DNA of 64,000 nt from Arabidopsis thaliana (GCF_000001735.4 NC_003070.9:13138001-13202000); one strand, 5' to 3'. Counted from the first letter of the stretch, positions 1 through 11,776 are shown. The notes: generated from the sequence alone by a model not told the origin. Translations and numbers: made by a program.

Positions 1-1252
1 CTTACAAAAATTCGATGCTCCCTTCTATAACTGGTCATGTGTGCCAGTTGATAAAAGAGAAAGATTATTTTTAGAGTTTGCGGTAAGCTTCCTCTATATC
101 TGCTCTTGTTCAAGTTAAGTTTATGTAGTTTCACTAACTTCTTCCTTTTTTTTGTAGAAAACTCACCACTGGGATCCCTTAATAACAGGGACAGTCCAAT
201 ATTACTTCAATGAGATCGTCAAGAGGCGCTTGAAGGACATGGTTAGCACCGCAAGGACAACTCGAGAGCAGCCTCCATGGATTGGAGAAACGCTGTGGGG
301 AACAATGTGTGCTTACTGGGACACAGAAGCAGCACAAAAAAGGAGTCGGACCTATTCCAAAGCTCGTCTCTCTGACCGTAACGGTATCGGTCCTCACGTC
401 CACTACTCTGGGCCAAAATCTTTTCAAGAAATCCAAGATGAATTGGTAAGTGTTTCTGCAGATTCTCATAAGTTAGAGTTTTCTGTTTTCTGTTTTCAAT
501 CCAATATAGTCTGTTTTCTTGTGAGTATGTTGAGTTCTTATGTCTAGTGACTACTGTTGATATTGATTTGTGTTTGCAGGAAGAGAAGTTGGGAAGACCG
601 GTCCATCTTGGTGAGGTGTTCATTGAAACACACACTAAGTCGGATGGCTCATTTGTTGATCAGAAGTCGGAGAAGATTGCTCAAGCTTATCAGCAGAATG
701 TGAGAGATAGGCTGTCAGCACTAGAGGCGTCTGCTTCTGCTGTCTCTGATGGCTCTTCACGACCTCCGGAGCTCACACTAGATGATTATACAGCCATCTT
801 TCTCGAGGTAAGATGTTTTAGTATAATTATGAGTCTTAGAGTCCAATTAATATTCTGTCACTAATGAGCTTCTTCTCTATTTCTTGCAGTCCACAGAAAA
901 GGATTCAAGAGGCAATCCTTATGGACTAGGATGTCTAAAAGACACTCTAGGCAGCGCCAACCGCAATCACTCCGGTTCCTCATCATCCTTTCAAGCCCTA
1001 GAAGAACGGCTGCAGGAAGCTCAAAGGAAAATAGAAGAGCAGGCTGCATATAATGAGAAGAGAGATGCTGAGATTGCTGCCCGAGAAGCTGAGTCATCCC
1101 GAGTCACAGCTGAGCAAAAGGACAAGCTCGAGCAATTGTCTTTAGTCGAGAAGTATCTACGCCAAACCGATCCGCAGTTCTTGGACTTCATGGCAAGTCA
1201 CTCTACCACAACCACAGAACGTATACCAAGTCCTCCACCTAATGATCCTTAG
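1..1252 (+). CDS. CACTA (En/Spm) transposon protein, Transposase_24-like, 5'-partial
   Basis: This is the 3' part of a transposon-encoded protein of the plant Ptta/En/Spm family (PF03004-like). Four exons with GT-AG borders are visible: before 1 to 82, 159-445, 580-807 and 890-1252, ending in TAG. The reading frame joins cleanly across all three introns. Family-like features are W-D-P-L followed by an aromatic YYF run, the PPWIGETLWG segment, the R-S..Y.KAR..R stretch, GPHVHYSGPKSF, and a Glu/Lys/Ala-rich coiled-coil tail at about 990-1150. The gene lies directly upstream of CACTA subterminal repeats and a terminal inverted repeat, which supports the assignment. The protein is probably a TNPA/accessory-type CACTA product; the transposase proper would lie upstream of this window. 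No stop interrupts the visible exons, so this copy may be young. The start is outside the window. Confidence 0.8.
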
Positions 1253-1488
1253 ATTATCTTTGCCCAAACTCTACTTGAACATATGTTTATTTGAATAAGT
1301 TGTTTATGTAATAAACAAGATATTTGAACATATGTATTTGTACTTGATTTTCTATATATACAAGTCTTTTCATCTTTTTAGCATTTCAAATAAAAAAGGA
1401 GAAAACAAGAAACAACAAAACAACAATCGATAACCAAGAAACAAGAAACCCAACAATCGATGACCAAATTCTTATTCGGACAAAACAA

Positions 1489-1990
1489 GTAGTCGCTCAG
1501 TAGTCGTATTTAGGTAGCAAATTAGACGTAAAATAGTCGTTTAATAGTCACACTAATTACCGATTATTATCCGACTAAGACACCTAGTCACAATATAATC
1601 GTCCACGAGACGTATAATAGTCGTAAAACATTATACGACTATTATATGACTACGAGAATTATTTCCTTACATTGATAGAATTAGTCGTCCAATAGTCGTC
1701 CAATCGTCGGAAACAATTATACGACTATTATACGACCACGTGTTTCACACGCTTCGTACAGGACAATTAATCGTGCTATGGTCGTTAAATAGTCGCCAAA
1801 ACGATACGACTATACAACGACCATTGTTTACTGATTGTGTTATTGTCGTAATATAGTCGTCGATCAACGACTAATTCACGACTATCTCATTCAGCGACTA
1901 TGTAATAATGACTAACGTCGTTAGTCGCTGATTAGTCGTATTATCATTTTTTACGACTACTATGCGACTGCCCTGTAAGTCGTTTATCAC
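1489..1990. repeat. CACTA subterminal repeat field (TAGTCG / CGACTA)
   Basis: About 17 exact TAGTCG or CGACTA hexamers plus near-copies, in both orientations, fill the 500 bp before the terminal repeat. In En/Spm elements, subterminal arrays of short motifs of this kind are bound by the TNPA-type protein during excision. The motif and its crowding are seen; binding is inferred. Confidence 0.75.
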
Positions 1991-2006
1991 CTGTTTTCTT
2001 GTAGTG

Positions 2007-4002
2007 TATTACCGATTGATTTTGAGTTAAAAGTCCACAAAATTTGATAACGTATAAGAGTCGATAATACTTCTTAACATATTTTATATTTCGAATTGTT
2101 TTTATTCAAATCATCTATTTTTAATAGCTAAAAGTTAAATATTTATGGATTCAAAACTGTTGAAAAATAAAAACAAAATAATTAAAATTTAAATTTTGAA
2201 ATGTTACTATTTGAACTGCACCACACTAATTCGATTACCATTCAAACTACATCATTATTTTTAAGTCGGTGGTTAGAACTACAACATTATTTTTACTTTT
2301 TTTGTTTTTTTTTTTCCTTTTTTGGTCAAACTTTCTTTTACTTTCTGTATGGTAATCTAGTTTCCAACCTCTTTCTGGTTTTGTGACAAAGGTGTGAAAT
2401 AACAACTTGGCCAAAACGTGTTTCTTGTGATAGGAACCAAGTATGTTGGGTTGTTGCCCTACGCATAATAAGTAGATATATTATTTTGTTTTTCTTTTCT
2501 CTTTTTTTTTTTTGTCACATTGTAGCTTATATTTTAATATCAACATATACGTACATTATATATCCAATGAAATTAATAGTATTTTTCTTTTAGAATAAAG
2601 CTGTATAGTACCCACTATCTAAGCATTTATCATATCACGTTTGCCACTGGTCTTATCTCTTACTATTTTATCAGCCCGTTTCCATTTTTTTATCGAACAA
2701 GCCAACTAAGTATCACGCAGCTTGCTTAGTAATCGGTCTTACGTACTCAATGATATATGCATAATTTTCTTTATTATAAAAATTAGAAACTAGTTGGCAC
2801 ATGTTAAGGGTCGACATGTCCATTACAAGACATGATAAATCCCGTTCTGAATCTATTAGAACATATATGATTAGAGATAATCTTCACAAAAATAAAACAC
2901 GTTTAGAGAATCATATACGTTATTCTATATATTATTCATGACACCCATTATCACCATTGGCACGCATCACCTGCATTGAATATTGTAATTGGCGTGTTAT
3001 GTTTTATATATCTTTGATGTAATATGTATGATTCTATATTCATATATCAAAATGGGTTGACAAAAACAAATGTATATTCAAAGTGGCGTGAATCGTGCGA
3101 TTTAATTTTATAATTACAATCACGTGCACCTAATCCACCCGGTCCATCAAAATATTGTACATAATTTAATCCTCCTATACGTTAAAGTTGGTCTTCTTGA
3201 GTAGCCATTTTATGCGAAAATGACCCCAAAACGAGTTTATAAATATTTATTTCTTTGTCATATATGAAATGTAAACATTAATAGAACGTAAAATAATATG
3301 AAATGTACACTACTGCGTGTCAACTTATCTTCATTGATTATTTTAAGACAATATCTAAAAACATTGATATAGAGTATTATGACAATTTCTTGGCGTTTGC
3401 GTCTTTGTTTATGCATAATTGCATACGTACGTCGAAACAATTCGTTTTTAATTTTAGAAAAGATTTGGCATATTCTAAAAATGATAAAACTACTAAAACA
3501 CAATCTGGCCCATTTGCGTGGATAAGAATCTGTCGCGAAAAAAACAATGACTTTTCGAGTGAAGGTATGTCAATTCCTTATCTCTTGCCGTATCGAATAA
3601 ACAAAATATTACCATTAGAAAAACTTCACAAAGAGTGAATCTTCACCGTCATATCAGCAAATTGCATCGAAATATTCTCACACAAAAAGATTTCTATATA
3701 TTATTCGTTTTTGAATTGTCAACAAATGGAAATGGCATGTAAGAGTAGTTCATGGATTAATGGGCCGAGGCCCAAAGCTCTGAAACGAGGAGCAAGACGA
3801 TAACTATTTCGACAACCATTTTTTGGGATATGGAGAAGTGAGAAGATGTATAACAGTATAAGGTATTCCGTATATAAGGAAACTAAAAGAATCTCAGAGG
3901 ATTTTACTAAGGAAATTAAAAATTCATAGATCTCTTATATATTACCATTCAGATATTGATATAGAAATAACAAAACATTTTTAAACTAAATCGATGGATT
4001 CA
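2007..4002. other. AT-rich intergenic DNA
   Basis: No coding potential, RNA gene or clear transposon end is seen. An open frame at 3303-3638 has AT-driven composition and no recognisable motif, so it is not called a gene. Confidence 0.5.
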
Positions 4003-4830
4003 TCTTCCAGTCACATGATATGCCTACCCTTTTAATAGATTGTAAGATTAGAGTATATATTTTATGCTTATTTGAAAGTGTTTACTAAATCTTATATATG
4101 TTTTTAAGTGCAGATATGTCTCTTGAAAATAGAATCTCCTATGTCGGGATGGAATAAATTTTTGGAAATGGTCTCATATTCTATCACTTTTCTCGTTTAA
4201 TTTACAATTTGATTTTATTATTATTATTCACTTTTTTCTAAATTCATAATGATTTTGTTGTTGTATCTATACATATAATATAAGTATATAACATATATGA
4301 CTTTCATGATTTAATTTATGTGTATCATCTGCATTTACAAAATCCTATTATTTAAAAGTTTTTGGTATGTATCATCTGCGGAAATGTTACCATGATCATC
4401 AAACTAATATTTTGTATAGCTAATAAGATACTATACTTTTGTGCAGTCTAGAGATGAATGTACTGTGAACACTTTTTAGTTCCAATCTCTTCGCTGTATC
4501 GAACCAATTAGCCAGTTTGTTGATATTACACGCTTTTTTATTTCCTAGAGAGATGTGAGTTTCATGATTGACAAGCAAATCAAAACGGTATATGTATCTG
4601 GAAAAATTGATCCACAAAAAATACTTGAAAAGATTTCAAAAGAAGGCGTATATGTTATTATAGTATGGAGCAATAACGGAAAAAATGAACAGCCGTCGAA
4701 TCAAAAAGTGTATTTGATGGAACAATGTTATGCGTCGGGATACATGAATACTCCTAATGGTTTCTCAAATCCTCCACGTAATTATAGTCCAAGATATTCA
4801 TTTGTGTATTACAAAACTAAAATAAAATAA
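4003..4830 (+). pseudogene. Heavy-metal-associated (HIPP-like) protein, decayed copy 1
   Basis: The segment starting at 4003 reads MDSSSSHMICLPF and then hits a stop. A second block near 4115-4155 reads like VSLENRISYVGMEE. A third block, about 4549-4830, encodes a typical heavy-metal-associated domain C-terminal half with KTVYVSGKIDPQKILEKISK followed by a V.VIIVWSNN strand. The usual proline/tyrosine-rich tail and the C-terminal prenylation box are missing; the frame ends in unrelated sequence. Family members are small metal-binding, often isoprenylated plant proteins. The same exon series recurs at 13569-17331, so the two loci derive from one duplicated gene. The early stop makes this copy a pseudogene, although the third exon is open for 91 codons. 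Confidence 0.6.
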
Positions 4831-5149
4831 AGATATTTATTTGTATTTTTGGGAGTTCATACTTGAATTAATTTATAGATGACATATACAACTTTCCCAT
4901 TTGAAAAAGATGTTTCCAAAAATCATAAAACAAGAAAGTATCTAAGTTAGAGACACTAAATATAATTAAAACCAACGATTGGTAACCAACGATGACTTCT
5001 TACAAATCATTACATATTCGAAGAAAAAACTTGATAACAACACAAGTGTACCAAAGATATAATCAAATAATCGAATTGACGGATTGATGAACTATGAGAT
5101 TATAAGAGACAAATTTGTGTACTTAGTTTTTAAATTCAGCCGTAAACAC

Positions 5150-7066
5150 TTACCTCGGAAGACGGATGAGACGACGTTTTCTCATCCCTAATATCTCACA
5201 TTCCAAAGAGCAAAAAATCATTCTATGAGTTGATCGATTGCTATGATTGTAGTAATATGTAGCATTCCTTCTGTAGCCTTCGTAGAAGATCAAACCGGTA
5301 CAACGGTTGTGACACATATAACAGAGTTGTCGAGTGTTACTATTGTTTCGAAAAACTTGCACCTTTCCATAATAATCACGAAATATGGAACCAGGTTTCA
5401 TAAAGACAGAAGATCCAAATATGCAATGAAGGTGGATGGTGATGCAACATTTGTTACATGTGTAGAACCATTCTTTTGGATCCAATTGTTTTTCACACAC
5501 CTCGCACCAATACGTGTTATCCGCGCTTTCCCCACAAGAAAGGGTGAGAGGATGCTTGTCAAATTTGTAGTGTATTTCATCTGGAATGATAGCACATGAG
5601 TAACACATAGTAAACTCGCATAACGTACACTGTAGATGAGCCCCCAAACATCTTTTCTTGCAAACTTTGCAGAGGATCTCGTCTTTACTGTTGTAGGATG
5701 TGGAGATAAAAATGGGATGTTCGTGACTTCTATGGATGAAATACTCTAGCACTGAGATGCATCGAACATCTAGAACAAAATCTTGGCAACCTTTATTAGA
5801 GCATATGTAACTGAAACCAGTGGATTCTCGGGAACAAGCTGAACAACAAAACTTTCCGGGAGATGGAGATAGGATAAGAGTGTGATTGTGCAATGCATGA
5901 TCCAGTTTTCGAGAAAGGCCAGCACATACCTCGTGGAGAGAGTAATTGCATTTCTTGCAATGGTAAAATTGGTGAGAAACAATTGGATATATGCACGCTC
6001 GACATTGCTTTTCTGTGTCTCGAGCACCATCATGATTCTTGAGCTTCAAACGGTGTTTGTGACAAAAATGCTTTATGAAACCATCACCTAGGTTCCTAAA
6101 AGGTGAAATATCTTCAGTTTCATCAGACTCGATTTCCCACTCGAGTTCCTTCCCATCCCAAACATTTTCATGTGTTGCACATTTAGAATGGACTACATAA
6201 AAACAATCTTGGAGATGGCAAGAATATTGCCCATACTTGATATCAACCTCTTTATAGCAGATTTGGCATGACGAAGTCAAAGATGAACAATAAGGAGTAT
6301 GAGAGAGCCGGTGCGGGTGACGCGTGATTTTTATGACTCGGGGTAAGTCTATGCAATTCTGATGAACCATGTAATTACATTGGAAACAAGCATAACTTGG
6401 TTCCAACCCGTCAACCAACCCACAAGCATCACATGGAACTAATAATGGCCGGGGTAAGAAGACGAGAGAGTGGTGATGGCTTTTCGGGTTTGTAATAGTA
6501 AGAAGTGGAAGAGTTGCCGCACAAGAGAGATCCAAGCAAAAACTACAGATCAAACAACGATAAAACCAATCACCTTTGAAATCTTTTGCACACCAAGTGC
6601 ATTTGTTGAATATGATATCAGACTTATACGGGACGATATCCACGAATTCATACTTCTCTGGACCTGATGTATCCTCAATTTTACCAGGACAAGCATCAGG
6701 GATGATGTTGGATATAACTCTGGTTTCGGGGTTTCGATAGAAGAGAGTAAGAGGATGTTGGAGGTGATAAGGATGTGTTATCCTTCTTGGACGTTGATGG
6801 CAACCATTGTGGAACGTCACCTCGCAGGTGGTGCAGTAGTAGTAGAGACAATCCGGCGTCGTAGCAGCTGCTTTCCCGCCACATGTAAAGCAACCGATAC
6901 GAAAGTTGAATCTGTATCGAACGGACAAGTTATGAGAAGGGTGAGCTGGATGAGACATAAGACATCTTGGTCCATCTTCAAAACCCATTTGCTTAACTGC
7001 TTTATGTTGCGAACTTGCGATCTTTCTAAATCTACAAATATTTGTGGTCTTCCTTTCATTATTCAT
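5150..7066 (-). CDS. Cysteine/histidine-rich DC1 (C1-like) domain protein
   Basis: A single uninterrupted 638-codon frame encodes a plant CHP-rich protein. DC1 zinc-finger repeats run through the whole protein. Each has the pattern HPH.L, then C..C, then Y.C..C.F..H..C. Examples start near residues 55 (CFTCGG), 155 (CTWCAKDF), 212 (CDACG), 270 (CQICYKEVD), 355 (CRACIYP), 408 (CCSACSRES), 467 (CKVCKKRC) and 525 (CEVCEKQL). Length and one-exon structure fit the large Brassicaceae DC1 family. These proteins bind zinc and perhaps lipid or partner proteins; their roles are mostly unknown, with some linked to stress or pollen functions. By position it resembles At1g35610. The start used is the longest; Met27 (MGFEDGPRC) or Met36 (MSHPAHPSHN) could be the true start, because the N-terminal residues look unlike the family. 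Confidence 0.85.
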   Translation of the reverse strand: MNNERKTTNICRFRKIASSQHKAVKQMGFEDGPRCLMSHPAHPSHNLSVRYRFNFRIGCFTCGGKAAATTPDCLYYYCTTCEVTFHNGCHQRPRRITHPYHLQHPLTLFYRNPETRVISNIIPDACPGKIEDTSGPEKYEFVDIVPYKSDIIFNKCTWCAKDFKGDWFYRCLICSFCLDLSCAATLPLLTITNPKSHHHSLVFLPRPLLVPCDACGLVDGLEPSYACFQCNYMVHQNCIDLPRVIKITRHPHRLSHTPYCSSLTSSCQICYKEVDIKYGQYSCHLQDCFYVVHSKCATHENVWDGKELEWEIESDETEDISPFRNLGDGFIKHFCHKHRLKLKNHDGARDTEKQCRACIYPIVSHQFYHCKKCNYSLHEVCAGLSRKLDHALHNHTLILSPSPGKFCCSACSRESTGFSYICSNKGCQDFVLDVRCISVLEYFIHRSHEHPIFISTSYNSKDEILCKVCKKRCLGAHLQCTLCEFTMCYSCAIIPDEIHYKFDKHPLTLSCGESADNTYWCEVCEKQLDPKEWFYTCNKCCITIHLHCIFGSSVFMKPGSIFRDYYGKVQVFRNNSNTRQLCYMCHNRCTGLIFYEGYRRNATYYYNHSNRSTHRMIFCSLECEILGMRKRRLIRLPR

Positions 7067-7968
7067 CTATTATATGCTTTTATTATTATTTTATCTCGTG
7101 AATTGTAAGAAATTTTAGAAAACAACAAAGTTTAATAAAATAACAAGCTAGCTCCAAATATCCATGTAAAACATTTGACCAAATTTGTTTTGGTCGGCGA
7201 CCAACGGTCGTCTACATATGACCAACTTTATTTATTTAGTTAATAAGCAGCTCCATATGCACGCATGCTCGTTTTAGGTTTTCTATGTTTTTGGAATTTG
7301 AATTGTCTCAGTTGATTTATCATTTGAATTATAATTATTACTTAAATAAAAATTAGTAGCAATCAAACTGATGTTTAGATGCCAATTTTCAACATGTATA
7401 CAATAAAAAAGATGTCTTTGAATGTTTTATTGAATTAAGATTTTAGGATATAAGTAGATGTAATAATATAAAGATTCAAATAAGAGAATCTACAATAGAT
7501 GACCATAGAAGATTTGATAATTAACTGACAAGATTATACACTGTTTGAGTAGTTTATATATCATAATAATGACATATAAACCCCTATATGCCTATCAAAC
7601 TTTAAGACACATATATGTAAACTAACAGGTGTGTGTCAGGACGAGAGATATCATATCTCTTCCAGAGATTTGATTTACAAAATTTTTTTGGGAATAGTTG
7701 TCATATTAATCAAGAGAACAATGCTAATCCGAAGAGTTGCGTTGTTTTGTTTCTCATTCAACTGCTTTTTCTATCAGTACTAGTCTTATTTCGTCTCTTT
7801 CTCTCTGTTTTTCTTTTTTTTTTCCGATGTTCAAATTGATTCTCCAATTCAAGTGTGGGGTTTTCCGATCAATTCGTCCAAGTAAGTATCTAAATCAAAT
7901 GCAATTTTTGTTTATTGTTTCTGAATTCAGTTCTACTTTGGTGTTCCTAATTTTTATTTTTTCTGGGA
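7067..7968. other. Intergenic region upstream of the DC1 gene
   Basis: This holds the presumed promoter of the minus-strand DC1 gene. A pyrimidine-rich stretch at about 7755-7830 precedes the DUF1985-like fragment. No other feature is seen. Confidence 0.4.
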
Positions 7969-8642
7969 TTGACTTTTGAGATGACGATGAAATCGATTAA
8001 AGAGAGAGAAGTTGAACAACTTGCAACTACTTATGTGACTGTCCAAGAGCTATTATACGCCCTACAATTTGTTGTTTTTCAAGTCACACCCGCTATTCAA
8101 GAAGGTCCTTATCCAAGGAGACAGTCGATTCTGAGTCGGAAGAAGAGGTTGTTGATCTAAATCCTCACTAGGTGGTTCCGTTTAAGCTTAGCAACGCCAA
8201 AGATCTAGACAATAATTGCAAGGTGATAAACGTTTTATTAGCTGTTAAAGTATGTCTTACCTGATAATCATATACCTCTTTTAGGCTTATCTGCTAATTG
8301 TAATTTCTCCTCTCTAATTGTATAGTTACCGCGTTGATCCTATCTTCCGTCCCGAAGCCGTCCTTGATCCAGCCCAAGATGTTTTGTGGTCAGATGACAA
8401 AGTAGATCCACGGGTATATATTATGGTAAAGTTGGCGGCCGAAGGATTGAAGTTCAATAATGATATGTTTTCTGGTGGTTGCATCCCATCTGAAGTGGTT
8501 ATAGCCCCCAAAAACAAAAAATCTCTACAATTTTGAAAGGTGTTCGTGGCAGGAAATCTGCTAAGCAAGGAAGGATCTCCAAGAATCCAACTGGGAATAG
8601 AAGGATCCATCAATCATTCTCTAATGAGGAGGAATCTGTTTA
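7969..8642 (+). pseudogene. DUF1985-like (Ulp1-MULE derived) coding fragment, frameshifted
   Basis: Several short frames join only with frameshifts. One frame at 7981-8108 reads TMKSIKEREVEQLATTYVTV. It continues in another frame as an acidic DSESEEEVVDL segment near 8130. After a likely intron, 8327-8520 reads YRVDPIFRPEAVLDPAQ and WSDDKVDPRVYIMVKLA, and a further shift gives a basic RGRKSAKQGRISK tail ending at 8642. The block WSDD..DPRVYIMVKL..E...F...MFSGG is similar in layout to the segment around 52150-52270 of the DUF1985-Ulp1 gene (W.EDEEDLSVDYMLQLIKEEHTF, then MFSGGVVP). It is therefore best read as a relic of a KI-type MULE gene. This family assignment is by eye only. Confidence 0.45.
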
Positions 8643-8644
8643 AC

Positions 8645-9520
8645 TTTGTTATTGACTAATAATCCTATTATCGCCTAAAGCTGTTTATCGTTACAACTTG
8701 TTGTTGCTAGTTTTGCTACATTCTTATTCTAACCCAATCTATAACAAATAGTTTATCATGCTATGAATGATAACTCAATAACATGTGTTCTTATTGCTAA
8801 TATAAAACGGCCATTCAAAGCTCGATTTATGTTATCCGATAAATAAATAATTAAACTCAGTTACATCACATACTTCAGTTATTAATACATTAGTTATTTT
8901 GTTATCATTTATTTTGTTACCAAGGAATTTTTCTAAGTTAACTTACTAAGATCTTGTTATTCACTAATACACATCTTACCGCCTACTACTATTTTCATAA
9001 CAACTAGTTGTTGCTCGGTTTTTTATATTCTTGTGCTAACCTAAGCTGTAACAAAGTTCTTATCACACTATTAGTTATAACTCAAAAACATGGTTCTTAT
9101 TGCTACTCCAAAGTTATTATCACATTATTAATGATAACTCAAAAGCATGTTTCTTATTGCAACTCTATCGGATAACTAAAATATTATATCAGATATCATT
9201 CTTACAATTAAACTCACTTACATCACATACATTAGTTTTTAATACATAAGTTATTAACCATTTGTTTTAGTACTAATATTTTGTTATGACCTTTTTATTG
9301 ATAAACAAACTTCTTAACGACTAAAGCTGTTATATTTTGTAACTTGTTGTTTATTGTGTTTCCAATAATCTTGTTCTATCCCAATCTCTAACAAATATAT
9401 TATCACACTATTACTCAGAACCCAATAACATGTTTCTTATTGATAATATAAAACGGTCATTCAAAGCTCGATTTTGTTATCAGATAATTAGACATTAACA
9501 GGATTTCATTATCATAATTA
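8645..9520. repeat. Three diverged direct repeats of about 250-330 bp
   Basis: Three successive blocks (about 8645-8935, 8945-9285 and 9290-9520) share the same order of short phrases: a TTGTTGCTAG/TTGTTGCTCG-like start, then ATTCTTATTCTAACCCAATC, TATCACACTATTA, CTCAATAACATG, TTCTTATTGCTA, and a TTACATCACATAC end. Blocks 1 and 3 also share AAACGG.CATTCAAAGCTCGATTT. They are clearly related but diverged. No coding potential is seen and the family is not recognised. Confidence 0.65.
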
Positions 9521-10195
9521 AACATATTTTTCTTCTATGTTTTTCGTCGCATTAAATTTTCCGCAATATTTTTATGGTTGTTCTCTTTTGTTTTGCGTGG
9601 GCAACGATCAAGTAGATGCGGTAATAAATACATGAACTCATATGACATATATTTCCATAAATCGAGAAATATCTCTATAATCATTCTCTTAACACCGCCT
9701 ATATATTTCGCTATCTTTACCCAGAAATTTTTAGAGCATTTAATGCTCTGATTTTATGTCGATAATCTTGTTTTTTTTCCAACAAAGATTGTGTCAGGGA
9801 TAAGGGTGTTTTCGACAATTTTCAATGTGTGAGAAGAGAGAGGTTTAGTTATCATATTTCCATTGGCATTCTTCAATATCTTATCTTCTATGGTTTAATT
9901 TTTTGTTCACCTTTCAAATAATATGAAACAAAACTTTTTTCAACATCGCCAATTTTGAAACTGTTGGAATAAAATATGTTATTGATTATTTATAAATTAA
10001 GATTTTAGAACATACGTAAATGTAAATGAAATTTTGGAGTGGAATAAGAAAGGTAAATCCACTCAATCAAGTGCACTTACAAACTGGTGCTTCGATATTT
10101 CTAAGAAGAAGATGACTTCTATCACTGGGTTCCACAAATTTCGATAATGGATAAGGATCAGAGAATAACCAAATTTCTTTTGTCGAGTGGTAAAG
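9521..10195. other. AT-rich intergenic DNA
   Basis: No gene, RNA or element end is recognised between the diverged repeats and the Cassandra-like element. Confidence 0.4.
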
Positions 10196-10290
10196 TGTAA
10201 CGCCCCGACCACTTTTATCATTGGGTTCCACAAATTTTTCGGATTCATATATATATTTCTATTTGATGGTTGGTATACTATTTTTGAAAG

Positions 10291-11776
10291 TTTTTTTTTT
10301 TTTTTTTTTTTTTGTCAAAAGTACTTTCATTCAACTCAGGCAAGAAAAAATACAAAGAGTAGACAATCATCAACCTCATGGTTGGATACAACAAGGAGAG
10401 TTCTCAAAATAGATTGAACAATAACATAGATAGGATAATACGACGATAAGTCCATACGTTGGAGACAAGAACAAGATAGTACCTTGCCATAAACAAACGA
10501 ATGGTGAGTCGAAAATAATTCCACAAGGATTCTGGGAAATTGTTGAATGGTCACATTCCAAAAGAGGCATAGTGACGTTGATAAAGTGTCGATGACCTTG
10601 GATAGCCCTAACTCAATGCACGCACCATCAAAGGAGCACATTAGGAAACACACATGGTTTTGCAGCAAAGAGGGTGGAGGTCTTGCAAAAATTCTCTCAA
10701 ATGAAGAGGAAGGTTGCAACAAGGGTTTCTTAAATGGTAAGTAGGTTTCTGAAAAAAGCTCTAGGACACTACAAGTTTCATCGACCAGGATCAATAGATG
10801 GGGTTTGTCTAATCTAACTATTGGTGATAAAACAGAGTGAGGGAGGCGTCAATAACCGATCTCAGCAAAGTTGAACACAATAGAGTAGGGTTTGACAAAA
10901 TAAGAAATAGAACAGACCTGGGCCACGTTAATTTAAGGGTCCAAAACTTACAGCACTTCATGGAATGAGGGGGAAACAATAAAGAGCCAGCAGATAATGG
11001 GCCTAGCACAAAGGAATAGCCCAACTTGAGGATTAGGGTTTTGTCAGAAGCTTGTTGCCGCCGCTTCAACGGAATGATCGGTAGCTCACTGACCCGATTT
11101 AACATCACCGGAGGCGAATGATCGGAGATGGAGGCCATCACCGGATAAGTGGAAAGAGTGAATCTTGGCTGAGCAGTTGAAGGGACAGATCTATAAAATC
11201 CGGTTGCATGGGAGCAAAGGCTCACCATTTTTTTCTGATGAAGCGCTAACAGAGGACAAGTGGCTTGCCACCCAAAAGATAGATCCGCCGTGCGCCGTCT
11301 ACGTCTCCACCGGACATGGCGCATCTGACGGTCCAAGAGTGAGTTCTCCTGCCATCAACGAGGTCCGGTGTGAGTGCTCTTTTGGGATGAGCAGATCTGA
11401 TCTAGAAACAAAAGGCTTAGCGATGATAATAGGATTTTTCAAGAGAGCTTCATCGCTGTAAATCGGTGGTGTCGTGAACAGGTGGTGAAGTGGGAGGGCA
11501 AATGCCGGACCCCATTGCCTTCCACCGTCGCTTGTCTTGTTGTCTCCAGAATGAAATGATAAGCGGGGTAAGGTTTGAAAAGGTTGAAATAGGGTTTGCA
11601 GAGGGGAGAAGGAAGCTGGTAGCAAAGGAGACATAATAGAAATAAAATGGAACCCAAGCAAGAAAAATAGAAAAGCTAAATCCCGACGCCGGCGTTTTGC
11701 GTCTTCGCCGGCGTCGAAAACCATGATCGGAAAAAGTCTCTCGATAAATGTGTCTGAGAGCTTTTTAATGTATATG
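10291..11776 (-). mobile_element. Poly(A)-tailed non-LTR retroposon, about 1.5 kb, non-coding
   Basis: The insert ends on the plus strand with a pure T run starting at 10291, which is a 3' poly(A) tail on the minus strand preceded by a TTTGAC phrase. It is flanked by a target duplication of about 16 bp: ATACTATTTTTGAAAG at 10275-10290 and ATACTATTTTTGGAAGG at 11777-11793. Minus-strand frames of 100-180 codons exist, but none shows reverse transcriptase, endonuclease or zinc-knuckle motifs. It is therefore a non-autonomous LINE-like or Sadhu-like retroposon mobilised in trans. The 5' end is GC-richer, with a GACGCCGGCG inverted phrase near 11690-11720. Confidence 0.75.

Larger units (their letters stand above)
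1..2006 (+). mobile_element. CACTA (En/Spm) transposon, 3' part
   Basis: The right end is the 16-base CTGTTTTCTTGTAGTG at 1991-2006. This is the reverse complement of CACTACAAGAAAACAG, the terminal inverted repeat typical of Brassicaceae CACTA elements. The element contains the Transposase_24-like gene and a subterminal repeat field. The 5' end lies beyond the window, so the 3-bp target duplication (TAT would follow at 2007-2009) cannot be verified. Confidence 0.85.

Noticed and set aside
3303..3638. 111-codon plus-strand frame
   Set aside because: AT-driven composition, no motif, no gene context and no splice support.
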